Positions 45,017-55,052 are shown, numbered from the stretch's first letter. The stretch is DNA of 64,000 nt from Aphanothece hegewaldii CCALA 016 (GCF_003007785.1 NZ_PXOH01000020.1:1-64000), one strand, 5' to 3'. Numbers and translations: made by a program. The notes: generated by a model not told the origin, from the letters alone.

Positions 45017-46114
45017 ATGGGGAATACCTTCGGACATTTATTTAGAATAACCACTTTTGGCGAGTCGCATGGTGGGGGTGTCGGCGTTATTATTGATGGA
45101 TGTCCGCCCAGATTAGAAATTTCTGAAGCTGAAATCCAGTTAGAATTAGATCGCAGGAAACCAGGACAAAGTAAAATCACGACACCGAGAAAAGAAAGTG
45201 ATATCTGTGAGATTATTTCGGGTGTCTTTGAAGGGAAAACTACAGGAACACCGATCGCTATTTTAGTCCGTAACACCGACGCACGTTCTCAAGATTACGA
45301 CGAAATGGCGGATAAATTTCGTCCATCTCATGCCGATGCGACCTATGATGCTAAGTATGGAATTCGTAACTGGAAAGGTGGCGGAAGATCATCGGCGAGA
45401 GAGACAATAGGAAGAGTGGCAGCAGGTGCGATCGCAAAAAAAATCCTTAAACAGATCGCAGGTGTCGAAATTATTGGTTATGTGAAGCAGATCAAAGATT
45501 TAGAAAGTACAGTTGATCCCAATACTGTCACCCTAGAACAAGTAGAAAGCAATATTGTACGCTGTCCTGATGCTGAATGCGCCGAAAAAATGATCGATCT
45601 CATTGATCAGATCCGACGCGATAAAAACTCGATCGGGGGAATTGTCGAATGTGTCGCCCGCAATGTTCCGAAAGGTTTGGGCGAACCCGTTTTCGATAAA
45701 TTAGAAGCAGATATCGCTAAAAGTGTGATGTCACTCCCTGCAAGTAAAGGGTTTGAAATTGGTTCAGGGTTTGCGGGAACACTCCTAACAGGAAGCGAAC
45801 ACAACGACGAATATTACATCGATGACACAGGGAACATCCGTACTAAAACTAATCGCTCAGGCGGTATTCAAGGTGGGATCAGTAACGGTGAAAATATCGT
45901 GATCCGAGTCGCTTTTAAACCGACTGCAACAATAGGAAAAGAACAAAAAACTGTTACTCGTAGCGGTGAAGAAACCACCTTAGCAGCAAAAGGAAGACAC
46001 GATCCTTGTGTGTTACCTCGTGCGGTTCCAATGGTTGAAGCGATGGTTGCTTTAGTCTTGTGCGATCATTTGTTACGCCATCAAGGACAGTGTAGCTTGT
46101 CAGGATTTGACTAA
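45017..46114 (+). CDS. aroC: Chorismate synthase
   Basis: 365 residues. It makes chorismate from EPSP with reduced FMN, the last step of the shikimate pathway. Signature regions are visible: [67 protein letters not shown] and [13 protein letters not shown]. The start gives the canonical N-terminus. HIP1 octamers occur inside. Confidence 0.96.
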   Translation: MGNTFGHLFRITTFGESHGGGVGVIIDGCPPRLEISEAEIQLELDRRKPGQSKITTPRKESDICEIISGVFEGKTTGTPIAILVRNTDARSQDYDEMADKFRPSHADATYDAKYGIRNWKGGGRSSARETIGRVAAGAIAKKILKQIAGVEIIGYVKQIKDLESTVDPNTVTLEQVESNIVRCPDAECAEKMIDLIDQIRRDKNSIGGIVECVARNVPKGLGEPVFDKLEADIAKSVMSLPASKGFEIGSGFAGTLLTGSEHNDEYYIDDTGNIRTKTNRSGGIQGGISNGENIVIRVAFKPTATIGKEQKTVTRSGEETTLAAKGRHDPCVLPRAVPMVEAMVALVLCDHLLRHQGQCSLSGFD

Positions 46115-46251
46115 TTTTGTGATTATCCCCTAGCCCCCTATTAAGCGCAAAGCCATAAAGACAAATGGGTTTAGATAGTGTCTGTCTATAGGATGATCAA
46201 TTGTTACAAAAAGTTTAAAATGAGGGTGATAATTACCGTAGCTCACTCATT

Positions 46252-47094
46252 ATGCCTGATTCCTTTAAAACGGCTGATCAAACCTACGATGCTATTTTAA
46301 AAGCTTTGCATCATTTAATAGAAGTCGTAGCCAAATTGCGATCGCCTGATGGGGGTTGCCCTTGGGATCTTGTACAAACGCCCGAAACGCTTATCCCATA
46401 TGTTATAGAAGAAGCCTACGAAGTCGTTGACGCGATTAAAAGTGGTGATCAGGAGGCAATAACCGAAGAGTTGGGAGACTTATTATTACAGGTGGTTTTA
46501 CAAGCTCAAATTGCTAGTGAGTCTAACCATTTTAGCTTACAAGAAGTCGCGCAAGGTATTACCGAAAAGTTGATCCGTCGTCATCCCCACGTTTTTGGTG
46601 AATTAGAAGTTAGTGATCCTGATGAAGTGCGCCAAAACTGGGAAAAAATTAAAGCCCAAGAGAAAGGAAAAACACCCGAACAAACACAATTATTAACGTA
46701 CTTACTTAAGCGATATGCCCGTAGTTTACCTCCTTTGATGGCTGGCATGAAAATTTCACAAAAAGCCGCCTCTGTTGGTTTTGAATGGGATAATGTAGAC
46801 GGAGTTTGGCAAAAGTTTAGTGAAGAATTAGCCGAATTTAAAGAAGCTTTAGAAACGGAAGATAAGGAACATCAACAAGCAGAATTAGGCGATTTATTAT
46901 TTGTCATTATTAATCTAGCTCGTTGGTATGGGTTAGATGCAAATGATGCTTTACAAGAAACTAACTTACGATTTATTAAACGTTTGTCTTTAGTTGAAAG
47001 TTTTGTCGAACGTCCCCTGAGTGATTTTAGCTTAGATGAGTTAGAAACCATGTGGAGAAAAGCAAAAGCAACATTAAGAGAGCAAGGAGAGTAA
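46252..47094 (+). CDS. mazG: Nucleoside triphosphate pyrophosphohydrolase MazG
   Basis: 280 residues with the two MazG domains of the long form. RSPDGGCPWDLVQTPETLIP and VIEEAYEVVDAI with EELGDLLLQVV are the metal site of the first domain; a second copy reads VGFEWDNVDGVWQKFSEELAEF and AELGDLLFVIINLARW. It hydrolyses dNTPs and damaged nucleotides to monophosphates and pyrophosphate. lepB follows 44 bases later. Confidence 0.93.
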   Translation: MPDSFKTADQTYDAILKALHHLIEVVAKLRSPDGGCPWDLVQTPETLIPYVIEEAYEVVDAIKSGDQEAITEELGDLLLQVVLQAQIASESNHFSLQEVAQGITEKLIRRHPHVFGELEVSDPDEVRQNWEKIKAQEKGKTPEQTQLLTYLLKRYARSLPPLMAGMKISQKAASVGFEWDNVDGVWQKFSEELAEFKEALETEDKEHQQAELGDLLFVIINLARWYGLDANDALQETNLRFIKRLSLVESFVERPLSDFSLDELETMWRKAKATLREQGE

Positions 47095-47138
47095 AATAAG
47101 CAGTATGGTTCAGTTATTAGCCTCAATTACTCTTAGTT

Positions 47139-47720
47139 ATGTCTGAAATGAAAGAAAATCAAAAAGTCAGTTCAAATCAAGTTAATTCATCACTTTGGCA
47201 AAGTACTAAAGATAATCTTCAAGTTATTTTTATAGCCCTCGCTTTAGCGTTTTTAATTCGGACATTTATTGCTGAACCTCGCTATATTCCATCAGATTCT
47301 ATGTTACCAACTTTAGAACAAGGCGATCGCTTAGTTATTGAAAAAGTCTCTTATTATTTCCATCCTCCTCGTCAAGGTGATATAGTCGTTTTTGAACCGC
47401 CTCTACAACTTCAATCACAAGGGTTTCAAAGAGATCAAGCTTTTATTAAACGAGTGATTGGTACACCCGGAGATACAATAGCAGTAATCCAAGGAAAAGT
47501 TTATGTTAATGATCAACCTTTAACAGAAAACTATATTAAAGAACCACCTAACTATCAATTAGCCCCTCTAATTGTTCCTAATGAGCAACTATTTGTTATG
47601 GGTGATAATCGTAATAACAGTAATGATTCTCATATTTGGGGATTTTTACCGAAAGACAATATAATTGGTCATGCTATTTTCCGTTTTTTGCCTTTCAAAA
47701 AGATTGGTATAATTAACTAA
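47139..47720 (+). CDS. lepB: Signal peptidase I
   Basis: 193 residues. One N-terminal membrane helix (about 26-44) anchors the enzyme. Catalytic Ser54 is in PSDSMLPTL, Lys104 in FIKRVIGTPGD, and the MGDNRNNSNDSHIWG box follows. It removes signal peptides from exported proteins at the cytoplasmic or thylakoid membrane. Cyanobacteria often have two copies. Confidence 0.94.
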   Translation: MSEMKENQKVSSNQVNSSLWQSTKDNLQVIFIALALAFLIRTFIAEPRYIPSDSMLPTLEQGDRLVIEKVSYYFHPPRQGDIVVFEPPLQLQSQGFQRDQAFIKRVIGTPGDTIAVIQGKVYVNDQPLTENYIKEPPNYQLAPLIVPNEQLFVMGDNRNNSNDSHIWGFLPKDNIIGHAIFRFLPFKKIGIIN

Positions 47721-47799
47721 AAAGTATCAGATTTTTGTGAGGGGTTGGTTATTAAACCCCTACTCAATAAATATTTTTGTTGTTCTTAGCTAATTGGTT

Positions 47800-50406
47800 A
47801 TGTTTTATCACTTTATTAAATGGTTATTAATTAGTCTGATTAGCTTGATAATTACTCTAAATTCATCATGGGTGTTCGCTCAAAATTCGCCATTAGAACA
47901 AGAACAACAAGGAAATAATTTTTATCAATTATATCAGTATCAACAAGCAATACAAGTCTGGCAACAAGCGATACAATCTTATCAAAAAAAAGACGATCAA
48001 ATAAGTCAAGCTAGAGTTTTGAGTAACATCGCTTTAGCTTATCAACAGACAGGAGAATGGACAAAGGCAGAACAAGCGATCGCAACCAGTTTAAACATAA
48101 TTAATTATACAGAAATAACACCACAAAAACTACCAATATTAGCTCAAGCATTGAATAATTATGGTTTAATACAATTGGCTAAAGGTCAGCCCGAAAATGC
48201 TCTAGAGTCTTGGCAAAAAGCGAGTGATGTTTATCAAAAAATACCTGATAAAATTGGTAAAATTCGTAGTCAAGTTAATCAAGCTAAAGCTTTTCATACA
48301 ATGGGTTTACATTCACGCGCTTGTCATATTTTAACCTTAGCTTTAGAATTAGATAATACGATTTGTTCAATGACCAATTTAGAGACAAAACAAACATTAG
48401 AATCTACACAAAATTTGTTGCTAAATAACTTAAAAAATTCCCCTCATCAAATTGATTCAGTTATCTTATCAGCTTGGTATACTTTAGCTGAAGAATTAAA
48501 AGAAATAGATTTATTAGAAGTAGCACAAATTATATTAAAAGAAATATTACATAAAACAATAACATCGGAAGAAAAAGCAAATATATTGATAAAACTTGGA
48601 AAAATATCTAATAATAATAAAAATACACAAGAAGCATTAAAATGGTATCAAAAAGCCGAAGATAACGCGATTTATCCTTTGACAAAAATAACAGTTTTCA
48701 TGAGTCAGTTAGAAATTTATAAAATAACAGAGCAATGGTCTAATATTCCACCTTTGGTAAATAAAATATCCTCTAATATTAGTCAACTTTATCCCAGTCA
48801 AGATTCAATTTATGCCCAAATTAATTTTGTAAGGAACGTTAGTTTAATTAAGCAAAATAAACCAAATTTAGATTTACCATCATGGCTAGAACTTGCTAAA
48901 ATCTCAGCAAATGCAGTTCAGCAAGCTAAAATCATTAACTCACAGAAAATAGAAGCTTATGCGTTAGGAAATTTAGGTGCAATTTATGAACAAACCAAAC
49001 AATTAAATATTGCTCAAAAACTTACTGAACAAGCTCTTTTAATTTCTCAATCGCTGAATCTACCAGAAATAACTTATCATTGGTTGTGGCAGTTAGGAAG
49101 AATTTTTCAAGCTAAAGGTGATTCAAAAAAAGCAATTTCTATTTACACTGAAGCAGTTAGTACCCTAGAATCAATTAAACAAGATCTTGTCACGGTTAAT
49201 CAAGATATACAATTTTCTTTTGCTTTAGAGGTTGAACCCGTCTATCGAGAATTAGTCAGTCTTCTTTTACAACCCGATATAAGTGGTAATATTCCCCAAG
49301 AAAATCTCAAAAAAGCAAGAGATATTATTGAATCTTTACAATTAGCAGAATTAGATAATTTTTTGCAAGAAAGATGTTTAGAAGCAGAACCAAGATTAAT
49401 TGATCAAATTGATCAGCAAGCGGCTGTCATTTATCCAATCATTTTACCCGATCGTCTAGAAATTATTCTCAGTCTTCCACAACAACCCCTAAAACGTTAT
49501 GTGACTGATGTACCTGAAACTGTACTCAAATCTACTGCGTTAAAATTGCGACAAACCTTAGTTATTCGGAGTAGAAGAGATTTTTATGAACCTGCAAAAA
49601 ATCTTTATGAATGGTTAATCAATCCTTTAGAAAAAGATTTAGAAAAGTTTTCAGTCAATACACTTGTTTTTGTTTTAGATGGGGCTTTAAGAAATATTCC
49701 CATGACTACTCTATACAATGGAAAACAATATCTTATCGAAAAATACGAGATTGCTATAACTCCTGGATTACAATTATTAAATCCTCAACCCTTGAGAACA
49801 ACCAGTTTACACACATTGGGTGCAGGAATAACAAAAGCTAGAGAAGGATTTTCACCGCTTTTTTATGTAAATCAAGAATTAGAAAGTATTCAAGATAATG
49901 TTAAAAGTAAAATATTGTTAAATCAATCCTTTACAGTTCAATTATTTACAAATGTATTATTAGATAATAATTTTCCAATTGTTCATATAGCAACTCATGG
50001 TCAATTTAGTTCAAATTTTGTCAATACTTTTCTTTTGGCATGGGATAATAAAATTAATATTCGTCAGTTAGATACGATTTTAAAAGGAAAAAGTTACAGT
50101 CAAAATGGTGCAATTGAGTTATTAATTTTGAGTGCTTGTGAAACAGCTACAGGTGATGAAAGAGCCGCTTTAGGATTAGCTGGTATGGCGGTTCGTTCTG
50201 GTGCTAGAAGTACTATAGCCACTCTTTGGTCAATTAATGATGAAGCAAGCGCAGAATTAATGAGTATGTTTTATCAATCTCTAACAGTGGGCAATAAGAC
50301 CAAATTACAATCTTTAAGAGAAGCACAATTAAATTTATTAAGTAATGCTAAATATCGTCATCCTTTTTATTGGTCTGCTTATGTTTTACTGGGAAATTGG
50401 CTGTAA
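47800..50406 (+). CDS. TPR-CHAT protease-like protein
   Basis: 868 residues from the ATG at 47800 (a TTG two codons earlier is also in frame). A signal peptide or anchor covers about 5-28, then TPR-type helical repeats (about 30-480; QYQQAIQVWQQAIQSYQKK), then a C-terminal CHAT caspase-like domain. The dyad is His733 in VHIATHGQFSS and Cys780 in LSACETATGDERAALGLAG. CHAT proteins are cysteine proteases or signalling scaffolds; such TPR-CHAT proteins are abundant in cyanobacteria. The N-terminal signal points to the periplasm. Its last 59 bases overlap the convergent cobL gene. Confidence 0.88.
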   Translation: MFYHFIKWLLISLISLIITLNSSWVFAQNSPLEQEQQGNNFYQLYQYQQAIQVWQQAIQSYQKKDDQISQARVLSNIALAYQQTGEWTKAEQAIATSLNIINYTEITPQKLPILAQALNNYGLIQLAKGQPENALESWQKASDVYQKIPDKIGKIRSQVNQAKAFHTMGLHSRACHILTLALELDNTICSMTNLETKQTLESTQNLLLNNLKNSPHQIDSVILSAWYTLAEELKEIDLLEVAQIILKEILHKTITSEEKANILIKLGKISNNNKNTQEALKWYQKAEDNAIYPLTKITVFMSQLEIYKITEQWSNIPPLVNKISSNISQLYPSQDSIYAQINFVRNVSLIKQNKPNLDLPSWLELAKISANAVQQAKIINSQKIEAYALGNLGAIYEQTKQLNIAQKLTEQALLISQSLNLPEITYHWLWQLGRIFQAKGDSKKAISIYTEAVSTLESIKQDLVTVNQDIQFSFALEVEPVYRELVSLLLQPDISGNIPQENLKKARDIIESLQLAELDNFLQERCLEAEPRLIDQIDQQAAVIYPIILPDRLEIILSLPQQPLKRYVTDVPETVLKSTALKLRQTLVIRSRRDFYEPAKNLYEWLINPLEKDLEKFSVNTLVFVLDGALRNIPMTTLYNGKQYLIEKYEIAITPGLQLLNPQPLRTTSLHTLGAGITKAREGFSPLFYVNQELESIQDNVKSKILLNQSFTVQLFTNVLLDNNFPIVHIATHGQFSSNFVNTFLLAWDNKINIRQLDTILKGKSYSQNGAIELLILSACETATGDERAALGLAGMAVRSGARSTIATLWSINDEASAELMSMFYQSLTVGNKTKLQSLREAQLNLLSNAKYRHPFYWSAYVLLGNWL

Positions 50407-51625
50407 TAATAGTAACAGGATTTAAAGGAGCAAACCTAGTTAATTCTCCTACAAGAGTAGAACGAGCAATATTTAATTGTAATAGTTGATATTCCCAGTT
50501 ATTTTTTGAGAACCAGTTCATACTTTCATGCAGGTTTTCTAAGGTAGCAAGTGCTATAACAATTATCCCTTGAATTGCTAGTTTTTTAGCACAAATGGTT
50601 AATATTTCATCTATTTTACTGCTACTTCCTCCAATAAAAACTCGCTCAGGTGCGGGAAGATTTTCTAAAATATCAGGTGCAGTTCCATAAATAGGATTAA
50701 TATTAGTCACTTGAAATCTTTTACAGTTTTGTTCGATTAAATTAATTCCCATTGCTGTTTTTTCTATCGCATAAATTAAAGAAGTTGGACACAACCGAGC
50801 TATTTCAATAGATACGGAGCCTGTCCCTGCTCCAATATCCCAAATAATTTGCTTTTCTTGTAAGTTTAATTCTCCTAAAATACTAATTCTAATTTCTCTT
50901 TTGGTCATTAAACCAGGACGATCTTTAAAAGTTAAAAACTGTTGATCCGCTATGCCAAATAAAGGTAATTTTTCTAGTTTTATATAAGTTTTTTCTACTC
51001 TAAGCAAAATAAGAATATTTAAACTTGCAAAACTATTTTTAGATAATTTTTTTAGTTCTTGTGGTAAAAAATAATTTACTTTTTCTGTTTCATATTCTAA
51101 ATTTTCACAAACCCAAAAATTATATTGTGTTGGAATATCTAAACTTAAATAATATTGAGCGATCGCAGCAGGATTATTTACCGAATCAGTAAGAATAGCA
51201 ATTTTTTCAACACCTTTTTGTAAGAGTTTATTCAACTCATCTAAATTACGACCATGTACACTAACAATATGTGCATCTTGCCAAGGTATTTTAATCCGAT
51301 TAAAAGCGAGTTGTACTGAATTAAGATGAGGATGAAATTGTAAAATATCAGCAGGAAACTTTTCTAATAATAAACGTCCTAAACCAAAAAAAAGCGGATC
51401 GCCACTCACTAAAATAACTATTTTTTCTTTGTTTTGTAATTGCTCATAAACCTCAATTAGCGTTTGTTGAATATCATTTAAAACTATCTTTTTAGCGAGA
51501 TGTTCAGGAAAATAACTTAAATGTCGATCGCTTCCTACTAAAATAGTAGCTTGTTCGACTACTTTCCTAATCGTTTCTGTTAGCCCCAAAACTCCATTTA
51601 ATCCAATCCCAACAACATCTATCAT
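50348..51625 (-). CDS. cobL: Precorrin-6Y C5,15-methyltransferase (decarboxylating)
   Basis: 425 residues, a CbiE-CbiT fusion. The N-terminal tetrapyrrole methylase domain (1 to about 210) has IDVVGIGLNGV and ILVSGDPLFFGLGR; the C-terminal SAM domain (about 235-405) has WDIGAGTGSVSIEIAR. It methylates C5 and C15 and decarboxylates the acetate side chain in cobalamin synthesis. Its start shares one base with the end of cobH (TAATG-type), so both are co-translated. The 3' end overlaps the CHAT gene by 59 bases. Confidence 0.93.
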   Translation of the reverse strand: MIDVVGIGLNGVLGLTETIRKVVEQATILVGSDRHLSYFPEHLAKKIVLNDIQQTLIEVYEQLQNKEKIVILVSGDPLFFGLGRLLLEKFPADILQFHPHLNSVQLAFNRIKIPWQDAHIVSVHGRNLDELNKLLQKGVEKIAILTDSVNNPAAIAQYYLSLDIPTQYNFWVCENLEYETEKVNYFLPQELKKLSKNSFASLNILILLRVEKTYIKLEKLPLFGIADQQFLTFKDRPGLMTKREIRISILGELNLQEKQIIWDIGAGTGSVSIEIARLCPTSLIYAIEKTAMGINLIEQNCKRFQVTNINPIYGTAPDILENLPAPERVFIGGSSSKIDEILTICAKKLAIQGIIVIALATLENLHESMNWFSKNNWEYQLLQLNIARSTLVGELTRFAPLNPVTIITANFPVKHKQTNKKDDDI

Positions 51626-52248
51626 TATTTTTGTTCGCTTAATTCTCTTGTCATAGCTAAAATTAATATTGCATTAATAATCGCCGAAGCAACTGGAGAG
51701 CCGCCCTTTCTTCCCTTGACACTAATTTGAGGAATATTAATTTGTGCAAGTGCTTGTTTTGACTCTACCACAGAAACAAACCCCACAGGAACACCAATAA
51801 CTAAACTCGGTTTAATTTGAGTTTTTTCTATTTCTTGACACAAAGCAAGTAAAGCGGTTGGGGCATTTCCAATGACATAAATAGCTTCTGGATATCGCTC
51901 AAAACATTTTAATATCCCTGTTTCAGTTAATGTTTTATTAGGTTCAGGAATTGTAACTTGTTCGACTGCGGTAATAATGGGATTTTGAAAGGTTTTACTA
52001 ACAAGGGTTTTGATTCCTTGTTTCACCATGCTAACATCAGTAATAATTGGACAACGATTTCGTAAACTCTCAATCCCTTTTTCAATGGCATCCGAACTAA
52101 ATATGAGCAAATTAGTATACTCAAAATCGGCTGTTGCATGAATAATTCGGCGTACGATCGCATATTCTAAAGCATTAAATGAATGTTCACCAATTTCTTG
52201 ATCAATAATGGCGAAACTTTGTTCTAAAATCGGATGATTGAGATTCAC
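51625..52248 (-). CDS. cobH: Precorrin-8X methylmutase
   Basis: 207 residues. It moves the methyl from C11 to C12 to form hydrogenobyrinate/cobyrinate. Typical pieces: HSFNALEYAIVRRIIHATAD with the catalytic His, ITDVSMVKQGI, TALLALCQEI and GVPVGFVSVVESK, and a final GRKGGSPVASAIINAIL. Overlaps cobL by one base; no other cobalamin genes are in this window. Confidence 0.93.
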   Translation of the reverse strand: MNLNHPILEQSFAIIDQEIGEHSFNALEYAIVRRIIHATADFEYTNLLIFSSDAIEKGIESLRNRCPIITDVSMVKQGIKTLVSKTFQNPIITAVEQVTIPEPNKTLTETGILKCFERYPEAIYVIGNAPTALLALCQEIEKTQIKPSLVIGVPVGFVSVVESKQALAQINIPQISVKGRKGGSPVASAIINAILILAMTRELSEQK

Positions 52249-52447
52249 GCTTATATATGCTTAATAATAATGATGAGCTTTCTTAGGACTATCTTAAACA
52301 GTAGCAGAGTTATTGCTGTTGTAGGTAACTTAGATTGCTCGTCGTCGAATTTCAATGCAAAGCTCTATTTGTTGTAACAATTCTTTAAAATAGTAAGGAG
52401 TAACGAAAATATTATGTGTATAAACCTTACTTATTACCACAAACATT

Positions 52448-53224
52448 ATGCAACTGACTTATTTTGATAGTAACTCTTGGTTAATCGAATTGGGTGGCAA
52501 ACGTATTTTACTCGATCCTTGGTTAGTCGGAAAATTAATCTTTGGGAACTTAGGATGGCTATTTCGCGGCTCAAAAACCACAGAGCGCCCGATACCTGAA
52601 AATATTGATCTGATCTTACTCTCTCAAGGATTAGAAGATCATGCCCATACTCCAACTTTGAAACAACTCGATCATAATATTCCTGTGGTAGCCTCTCCAA
52701 ATGCGGCAAAAGTCGTTCAAGAATTAGGCTACACTCAAGTGACAACTTTGGGACATCATGAAAGTTATATTTTTGATAATACCATTGAAATTAAAGCGGT
52801 TCCAGGTTCTCCCGTCGGACCAACATTGGTGGAAAATGGTTATATTCTAAAAGCCTTAGATAGTGGTTTGAGTTTGTATTATGAACCACATGGCTATCAT
52901 GGGGCTACTCTCAAGGAAATGTCACCCATTGATGTAATTATTACACCGATTATTGATTTGAAACTACCTTTATTAGGTTCTGTTATCAAAGGGCAAAAAA
53001 ACGCGTTAGAAGTCTGTCAGTGGTTACGTCCACAAGTTATTTTACCAACTGCTGCGGGGGGTGATATTAATTTTGAAGGGTTATTAATATCATTTTTAAG
53101 TACAGAAGGAACTTCCGATACTTTCCGTCATCTTCTCCAAGAAAATAAGCTATCAACCCAAGTTTTAGAGCCAAAATCTGGCGAAAAAGTAGTATTAGAC
53201 TTAAAACCCCTTGTCTGTGGTTAA
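52448..53224 (+). CDS. MBL-fold metallohydrolase with an altered HxHxDH motif
   Basis: 258 residues with the UlaG-like metallo-beta-lactamase fold: LTYFDSNSWLIELGGKRILLDPW, DLILLSQGLEDHAHTPTL, PVVASPNAAKV and LYYEPHGYHG. The usual HxHxDH becomes QGLEDHAH, lacking the first two histidines, so the metal site must be partial or changed. This variant is conserved in plant and cyanobacterial homologues as I recall. Substrate unknown. Confidence 0.8.
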   Translation: MQLTYFDSNSWLIELGGKRILLDPWLVGKLIFGNLGWLFRGSKTTERPIPENIDLILLSQGLEDHAHTPTLKQLDHNIPVVASPNAAKVVQELGYTQVTTLGHHESYIFDNTIEIKAVPGSPVGPTLVENGYILKALDSGLSLYYEPHGYHGATLKEMSPIDVIITPIIDLKLPLLGSVIKGQKNALEVCQWLRPQVILPTAAGGDINFEGLLISFLSTEGTSDTFRHLLQENKLSTQVLEPKSGEKVVLDLKPLVCG

Positions 53225-53252
53225 TAAGAATTGATTGAAACGCAAAACTGTT

Positions 53253-53301
53253 AAGGGTAGAAAGACTAGACTGGGTTTGGACTCTCTACCCCTACTTAGA
53301 T
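53253..53301. repeat. Dispersed repeat related to the element at 41596
   Basis: GGGTAGAAAGACTAGACTGG and then GGTTTGGACTCTCTACCCCT form imperfect inverted halves around 53254-53296. The following AGATAAATTTGGGAAAATC resembles the interior of the 41596-41726 element. Confidence 0.55.
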
Positions 53302-53399
53302 AAATTTGGGAAAATCAATTTAATGTAAGTAAGATCTTCTTTCTTTTTTTCCCTTGATCTTGCTAAAATAACTAAAAGTCAAAAAAGGAATGTAGCCTG

Positions 53400-53828
53400 A
53401 TGACCACCATTGAGCCACTCAGTGAGGAGCAAATCCTACAATTAGTTAATACTTGTCATCATCTTGCAATGGTTCATGTAGACATCACTAAAAAAATTGA
53501 TGATTTGATCAAACAAGTATATCAAATTGAACATCATCAGGGATTAATGGCTCATGCACAAACTAGCTTTCTCACAATATTTGAAAAAATCGAACAACAG
53601 CAAGAAAAGTTAATTGATGCTCAAGAAATTTTAACAAGCAATCAAGCTAATTTAGCGAATGCAGTTAAACAATTAGCCGACTCTCAATTACAATTAACAC
53701 GATTTGTAGAACGTCTAGACGATAAACTTTCATCCACTAGCGCAGCGATGGAAAGATCCGATCGCATTCTTGATTATTTGGTACGGCAAAAAAATACAAC
53801 GACTGATTCAAGTGATTCTCAAGATTAA
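53400..53828 (+). CDS. Hypothetical coiled-coil protein
   Basis: 142 residues, mostly helical with a long heptad-like Gln/Leu/Ala-rich stretch (about 55-125: AQEILTSNQANLANAVKQLA). The N-terminal 50 residues (SEEQILQLVNTCHHLAMVHVD) are better conserved-looking. No known family. GGAATG precedes the ATG at 53400. It ends before a shared terminator hairpin. Confidence 0.6.
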   Translation: MTTIEPLSEEQILQLVNTCHHLAMVHVDITKKIDDLIKQVYQIEHHQGLMAHAQTSFLTIFEKIEQQQEKLIDAQEILTSNQANLANAVKQLADSQLQLTRFVERLDDKLSSTSAAMERSDRILDYLVRQKNTTTDSSDSQD

Positions 53829-53840
53829 ACTAAAAGCGAA

Positions 53841-53870
53841 AGAGCAGGATCATTTCTGATTAACTGCTCT
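53841..53870. terminator. Bidirectional terminator hairpin
   Basis: AGAGCAG (53841-53847) pairs with CTGCTCT (53864-53870), with inner ATCA/TGAT. It fills the 48-bp gap between convergent genes ending at 53828 and 53877. Confidence 0.65.
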
Positions 53871-53876
53871 CTCTAT

Positions 53877-54209
53877 TTAAACGGTTTGGTAACCTATGAG
53901 CCGGATTTGAGGAATCTTCCATATATTCTTACTAGGAGGTTTGTCATCGAGGCTATCCCCTTCTTGAATGGGAACTAACATGGAATCAGTAGAACGTACA
54001 ATCATGTGACCTTTGGTATAAGCATCGCGCAACTGACGACCGATTTTCCATGCTTGATATTTTGCAACAGTCCAACGCGGATTAGATGGATAGCCTGCAA
54101 AGCCAGAGCGTAGAGCAGCGTAGTTTTCTGGTAAGATCTGGGTGTTTACATAGATGCGATCCGTTAAATCAGCAACGTTGGGGTATGAAGTCTTTTGGAC
54201 TCTTAACAT
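53877..54209 (-). CDS. Conserved cyanobacterial hypothetical protein
   Basis: 110 residues, soluble and basic. YAALRSGFAGYPSNPRWTVA and KYQAWKIGRQLRDAYTKGHM look strongly conserved, followed by MIVRSTDSMLVP. I have the impression of a cyanobacteria-specific family but cannot name it. Upstream, two direct copies of TGTTATTATCAA (54227-54238, 54240-54251) lie 17-42 bases before the start and may be regulatory. Confidence 0.6.
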   Translation of the reverse strand: MLRVQKTSYPNVADLTDRIYVNTQILPENYAALRSGFAGYPSNPRWTVAKYQAWKIGRQLRDAYTKGHMIVRSTDSMLVPIQEGDSLDDKPPSKNIWKIPQIRLIGYQTV

Positions 54210-54226
54210 TTATGTCACCCCTATGT

Positions 54227-54251
54227 TGTTATTATCAAATGTTATTATCAA
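54227..54251. promoter_or_regulatory. 12-bp direct repeat upstream of the 53877-54209 gene
   Basis: TGTTATTATCAA occurs twice with a 13-bp period; on the coding strand it reads TTGATAATAACA. The GATAAT core recalls half-sites of Fur/Zur boxes, but the palindromic partner is missing. Confidence 0.3.
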
Positions 54252-54361
54252 CACATATCCTGAGTGGATATTCCTATATAATATTACAAATTATTACATT
54301 TGTCGATGATCTTGCTCACAAAATTCCCGTAAAAATTCGGGGATAATTTTTTAAAATAGGA

Positions 54362-55042
54362 TTACTTTTCACCAAAGCGATAACCTTTGCCGTAAACAGT
54401 ATGAATTAAAGGACTTTCTGCCTCTCCCTCAATCTTGCGCCGCAACAAGCGAATTAATGCTGCTAAAACATTACTATTGGGTGCTTCGTGTTCTGTCCAC
54501 AAATGTTGATAGATTTGTTCATGGGTTAGCAGTTGCTCGGCATGACTCATTAAATAGGCTAAGAGTTGCGTTTCTTTTTCCGATAAGCTGATAACTCTTC
54601 CTTGACGATAAGCCATTTGATTATCGGGATCTAGTTCTAAATCAGCAATTTTTAGTTTTCCGTTGTTATTAGCTGGGTCATTTGGCGATCGACGTAATAA
54701 AGCACGGATTCTCGCTAATAATTCCCGTAATTCAAAAGGTTTGACAATATAATCATCGGCACCCGCATCTAAACCTAACACGCGATCGTCGATCGTATCT
54801 TTCGCCGTTAAAATGAGTACAGGGGTGAGATTTCCTTGGTTTCGGATAGATGAACAAATTTCTACACCAGATTGATAAGGTAACATCCAATCTAGAATAA
54901 TCAAATCATAATTGTTTTGTTGCGCGAGATTCAGACCATCAGTACCATTATCCGCAATTTCGACATGATACCCCTCTTGAGACAAAACATGACTGAGGGG
55001 TTCTGTTAATTCTGTCTCATCATCCACCAAAAGAATTTTCAT
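54362..55042 (-). CDS. OmpR-family response regulator (RppA-like)
   Basis: 226 residues from the ATG at 55042; a TTG two codons earlier is also in frame. Receiver domain: KILLVDDETELTEPL, phosphorylated Asp in DLIILDWMLPYQ, and KPFELRELLARIRALLRR as linker. Winged-helix C-domain: SLSEKETQLLAYLM and RLLRRKIEGEAESP with GKGYRFG. It resembles cyanobacterial RppA (Synechocystis Sll0797), but a kinase partner is not adjacent. The TnpB element ends within about 10 bases of its start, so its native promoter region is probably displaced. Confidence 0.88.
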   Translation of the reverse strand: MKILLVDDETELTEPLSHVLSQEGYHVEIADNGTDGLNLAQQNNYDLIILDWMLPYQSGVEICSSIRNQGNLTPVLILTAKDTIDDRVLGLDAGADDYIVKPFELRELLARIRALLRRSPNDPANNNGKLKIADLELDPDNQMAYRQGRVISLSEKETQLLAYLMSHAEQLLTHEQIYQHLWTEHEAPNSNVLAALIRLLRRKIEGEAESPLIHTVYGKGYRFGEK

Positions 55043-55052
55043 CGCCAATAAA

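Noticed and set aside
52446..52745. Minus-strand 99-codon frame over the MBL gene
   Set aside because: Fully inside the MBL-fold coding region on the other strand, without a recognisable product.
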